Shown one piece after another: positions 5,613 to 7,484 of a DNA stretch of 7,484 nt (positions are counted from its first letter, which is position 1; each line of letters starts with the position of its first letter). Source of the stretch: Prevotella sp. (GTDB lineage: Bacteria; Bacteroidota; Bacteroidia; Bacteroidales; Bacteroidaceae); contig JAEEZP010000126.1 in assembly GCA_016291915.1 (NCBI GenBank), positions 1 to 7,484 on the forward strand, given 5' to 3'. The position numbers and the translations under genes are program-made. Under the pieces are notes generated by a model that was given only the letters and a program-made list of their open reading frames with translations, made no database searches and was not told the DNA's origin.

Positions 5613-5735
5613 CAACCCTGAAGGGGTTGCCCATCATATACATAGGGGCACGCCTTCAGCGTGCATATTTGTTCTTGCGTTGTTTTCCGCAGGTCGAAGA
5701 CCTGCGGCTACTGAGCGTTGACGCTTTCAGCGTCA
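5613..5735. repeat. Run of four REP-like hairpins, one with CTAC
   Basis: In order: CAACCC/GGGTTG with loop TGAAG (5613-5629); GCACGC/GCGTGC with loop CTTCA, preceded by ATAGG (5642-5664); CCGCAGGTC/GACCTGCGG with loop GAA, followed by CTAC (5687-5711); and TGACGC/GCGTCA with loop TTTCA (5719-5735). An ATAG-hairpin then a hairpin-CTAC is the arrangement of a REP and inverted-REP pair, with GTAG as the RAYT recognition tetranucleotide. I recall similar strings as scattered intergenic repeats in Bacteroidota, but could not check this here. There is no gene in this stretch. Confidence 0.75.
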
Positions 5736-5771
5736 TATGCCATCTGCTATATTATTCCTTTAATAAAAGCC

Positions 5772-5851
5772 GACTAATTAGTACTCAATTAGTCAAGTAT
5801 TAGTACCCTTTACCAGACTAATTAGTACTTAATTAGTGGAGTATTAGTACC
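5772..5851. repeat. Two 36-bp direct repeats, 44 bp apart
   Basis: Copies at 5772-5807 and 5816-5851 match at 33 of 36 bases. Each contains ACTAATT/AATTAGT inverted arms around AGTACT (8 bp in copy 1: GACTAATT 5772-5779 with AATTAGTC 5787-5794). They could be operator-like binding sites or another repeat class. Confidence 0.8.
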
Positions 5852-5864
5852 TAAAAGTCAACGA

Positions 5865-5900
5865 AAAAGGTATCACAGGCCGGGCCTGTAGTACCCTTTT
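5865..5900. terminator. Possible bidirectional terminator hairpin
   Basis: AAAAGGTA (5865-5872) pairs with TACC-C-TTTT (5892-5900) around a GC-rich stem, ACAGGCC (5875-5881) and GGCCTGT (5883-5889). It lies between convergent genes and has an A-run on one side and a T-run on the other. The T-run is separated from the GC stem by seven bases, so terminator activity is uncertain. Confidence 0.4.
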
Positions 5901-5934
5901 CTCATCGGTTTAAGTACTAATGCTCATATTATTC

Positions 5935-5993
5935 GTAGGGGTAGGGTTTATCCCTACCCGATAGCAACGGGCAGACATGAAGTCTGCCCCTAC
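5935..5993. repeat. BIME-like REP / inverted-REP pair with GTAG and CTAC
   Basis: GTAG (5935-5938) is followed by hairpin GGGTAGGG/CCCTACCC (5939-5959, loop TTTAT), then spacer GATAGCAAC (5960-5968), then hairpin GGGCAGAC/GTCTGCCC (5969-5989, loop ATGAA), then CTAC (5990-5993). GTAGGGG and CCCCTAC at the ends can also pair with each other. This is the textbook order of a bacterial interspersed mosaic element recognised by a RAYT. Confidence 0.85.
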
Positions 5994-6028
5994 AATTTGA
6001 TGAGAGACTATGCGTTATGAATCGAACA

Positions 6029-6048
6029 CCCCTTCCTGCGGGGAGGGG
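6029..6048. repeat. Short GC-rich hairpin
   Basis: CCCCT (6029-6033) pairs with AGGGG (6044-6048) and may extend inward with a bulge. It is isolated, 36 bases before the right TCTTCTACGG array. Confidence 0.5.
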
Positions 6049-6083
6049 ACAGGATAAGCCTAAACTCATAAATTAACAAAAAT

Positions 6084-6172
6084 CCGTAGAAGATTCGTAG
6101 AAGATCCGTAGAGGTAAATTTTATGGTAAATTGCTGAAGATTAAACGCTTAAAGTGCTTTCCGTAGAAGATA
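6084..6172 (-). repeat. Right TCTTCTACGG array, inverted to the left one
   Basis: CCGTAGAAGAT (6084-6094), TCGTAGAAGAT (6095-6105) and CCGTAGAGG (6106-6114) form a tandem array. An isolated CCGTAGAAGATA lies at 6161-6172. Order and spacing mirror 5350-5440. The last copy is 22 bases beyond the permease stop codon. Confidence 0.85.
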
Positions 6173-6194
6173 ACCTCCATTTTGAAACTTTCGT

Positions 6195-7424
6195 TCAGCC
6201 CAGCAGCCGTTTGGCAAAGTATCTCACAGGGTACCATACGGCAAGGAAGCCTACTGCCAAGACGGTGATGAAGATGAGGATGATATCTGTGGGGTGGACA
6301 CTCACGGGATAAGCATCGATAACGAAGCTGCCGCTGGAAGAACCTAAGGAAACCAGTCCGTAGGTTTGTTGCAGCCAGCACAATAACAATCCTAACAGTA
6401 TTCCCACGACAGCGCCTGCCGCAGAGATCATTCTTCCCTCAAAGAGGAAGATCTGCACGATCTGCTTATCCGTAGCCCCTAAGTTACGCAGCGTCACCAC
6501 ATCGTCTTTCTTATCAATCATCAGCATCGACAGTGAACCGATGATGTTGAAACATGCCACCATCAGGATAAACGTAAGGAAGAAATAGGCGATGAGCTTC
6601 TCTATCTTCATGATACGGAAGGTGTCTGCCTGCTGCTCATAGCGGTCCTCCACCTTATACCGTTCGCCCACAATCTTACGCATCTCCTTCTTTACCGCAT
6701 CAAAGTTACTGCCTGCCTTCAGACGGATCTCCAGGGAAGATAACTGTCCCGCCTTATCGAAAAGGTTACGGGCAAAACTTAACGAGGTGATGATATAACT
6801 ACGGTCGTACTTCGCTTGTTGTACGGAGAAGATAACACCCGGTGAGAGCAGCGAGTCTTCCACAAACCCTTCCGTGGGCTGTGCCATGTCGAGCTGTCCC
6901 TCACGCTTAGGGGCATAGATCTTCAGATAGTCGCGGAAACGGGCGCCTGTGCCTAACGCCACAGCCAGACGGATACCCAAGATGCCATATTCTAAGTTGG
7001 CGGCATGCAGGGAATACTCACCGTCGCCATACAGGATATCGGTGATATGGGTGAGCTCCGTGAAATTGTCTTCCACTCCTTTCACCACTACCATGGCTTG
7101 CTTGTCCTTATAGATCGCCAATGCATTATCCTCCACGCACTCCGTGGCGACATCCACCTGCGGCAGTTGTTTCACCTTTAATAATAAGGGATCATCGGCA
7201 GGGGCCGACTTCCCTTCAAGAGGCGTGATCTTCAGTTGGGGGTCGAAGGAGGTGAAGAAGGTTGCCACCAGGTCATGAAACCCGTTGAACACGCTCAGCG
7301 TGACCACCAGAGCCATGGTAGCCACAGCCACGCCCACCACGCTGATGCCACTGATAATATTGATGGCATTAGTGCTCTTCTTTGAGAAGAGATATCTCTT
7401 GGCGATGTAAAACGGGAAGTTCAT
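6195..7424 (-). CDS. LolE/LolC-like ABC transporter permease (FtsX family)
   Basis: 409 residues, an inner-membrane permease of the type that, with a LolD ATPase, extracts lipoproteins from the inner membrane for transport to the outer membrane. The layout matches the family: FPFYIAKRYLFSKK at the N-terminus, TM1 at about 22-48 ending LSVFNGF, a periplasmic MacB/PCD-like domain at about 50-275, TM2 at about 276-300 (with FNIIGSLSMLM), the conserved cytoplasmic loop LRNLGATDKQIVQIFLFEG (312-330), TM3 at about 332-352 and TM4 at about 380-400. The length is that of a full LolC/E protein. Bacteroidota usually have one such protein, so LolC or LolE cannot be chosen by sequence alone and no symbol is given. 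No ATPase partner is in the window. The gene is GC-richer than the accessory genes and is probably ancestral chromosome, marking the border of the accessory stretch. No clear promoter is seen in the 60 bases upstream, so it may be co-transcribed with a gene beyond the window. Confidence 0.9.
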   Translation of the reverse strand: MNFPFYIAKRYLFSKKSTNAINIISGISVVGVAVATMALVVTLSVFNGFHDLVATFFTSFDPQLKITPLEGKSAPADDPLLLKVKQLPQVDVATECVEDNALAIYKDKQAMVVVKGVEDNFTELTHITDILYGDGEYSLHAANLEYGILGIRLAVALGTGARFRDYLKIYAPKREGQLDMAQPTEGFVEDSLLSPGVIFSVQQAKYDRSYIITSLSFARNLFDKAGQLSSLEIRLKAGSNFDAVKKEMRKIVGERYKVEDRYEQQADTFRIMKIEKLIAYFFLTFILMVACFNIIGSLSMLMIDKKDDVVTLRNLGATDKQIVQIFLFEGRMISAAGAVVGILLGLLLCWLQQTYGLVSLGSSSGSFVIDAYPVSVHPTDIILIFITVLAVGFLAVWYPVRYFAKRLLG

Positions 7425-7430
7425 TTAAAA

Positions 7431-7464
7431 GTTAATAATTAATAGTTAATAATTAATAGTTAAT
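7431..7464. repeat. AT-rich 14-bp tandem repeat upstream of the permease
   Basis: GTTAATAATTAATA occurs at 7431-7444 and 7445-7458, with a partial third copy, GTTAAT (7459-7464). It lies 7 bases from the permease start codon, in the leader or promoter position. Confidence 0.85.
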
Positions 7465-7484
7465 CGGGGAACGGGAATTCCAAA

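Noticed and set aside
5570..5803. 77-codon plus-strand frame
   Set aside because: It consists of the hairpin series translated in one frame; coding is not supported.
5350..6172. CRISPR array
   Set aside because: Repeats are 11-12 bp, tandem or inverted with no regular spacers, and no cas gene is present.

Overview
The window looks like an accessory stretch of a Bacteroidota chromosome, most likely a gut or oral Bacteroidales such as Prevotella or a relative. The main evidence is a set of promoters of the Bacteroides type (TTTG, 20 bases, TAnnTTTG) upstream of several genes. Starts lack strong Shine-Dalgarno sequences, and the protein set is typical of the group: an outer-membrane beta-barrel, a small SCAT-type lipoprotein, an archaeal-type ATPase and a LolE-like permease. 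Genus is inference.

Layout. Positions 1-146 hold two 73-bp tandem repeats. They run directly into a small PD-(D/E)XK-type nuclease that looks like a detached C-terminal tip of a polymorphic toxin (162-500). A probable immunity gene follows after 7 bases (508-1203). Next comes a REP-associated Y1 transposase (RAYT, 1308-1802) with its own promoter and a palindrome upstream. Its 3' coding end is built of hairpins. A 60-residue unknown ORF (1845-2027) and a secreted outer-membrane beta-barrel protein (2192-3013) follow. At 3090-3230 there is a 141-bp MITE-like unit that contains an exact 90-bp copy of the RAYT upstream region, promoter included, but no transposase. It is followed by an ATPase of the PRRWGKTS type (3338-4462), whose stop codon abuts another palindrome of the same design. 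A repeat-rich gap leads to a small lipoprotein (4899-5336). The 858-bp gap between it and the convergent LolE-like permease (6195-7424, minus) is packed with hairpins, a GTAG/CTAC-bounded REP pair and an inverted pair of TCTTCTACGG arrays.

How it fits together. At least five palindromes share outer arms TGAACA/TGTTCA (or GTGAAC/GTTCAC) and a core related to GGGGACGGTTCC. They lie at the borders of the accessory modules, and one lies next to the RAYT. The reading I favour is that this RAYT, or a relative, has spread these palindromes and a promoter-bearing non-autonomous derivative. The toxin tip, immunity gene and ATPase would then be cargo or neighbours in a region shaped by repeats. The toxin/immunity assignment and the REP/RAYT link rest on motifs seen by eye. 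Cargo movement by the RAYT is inference.
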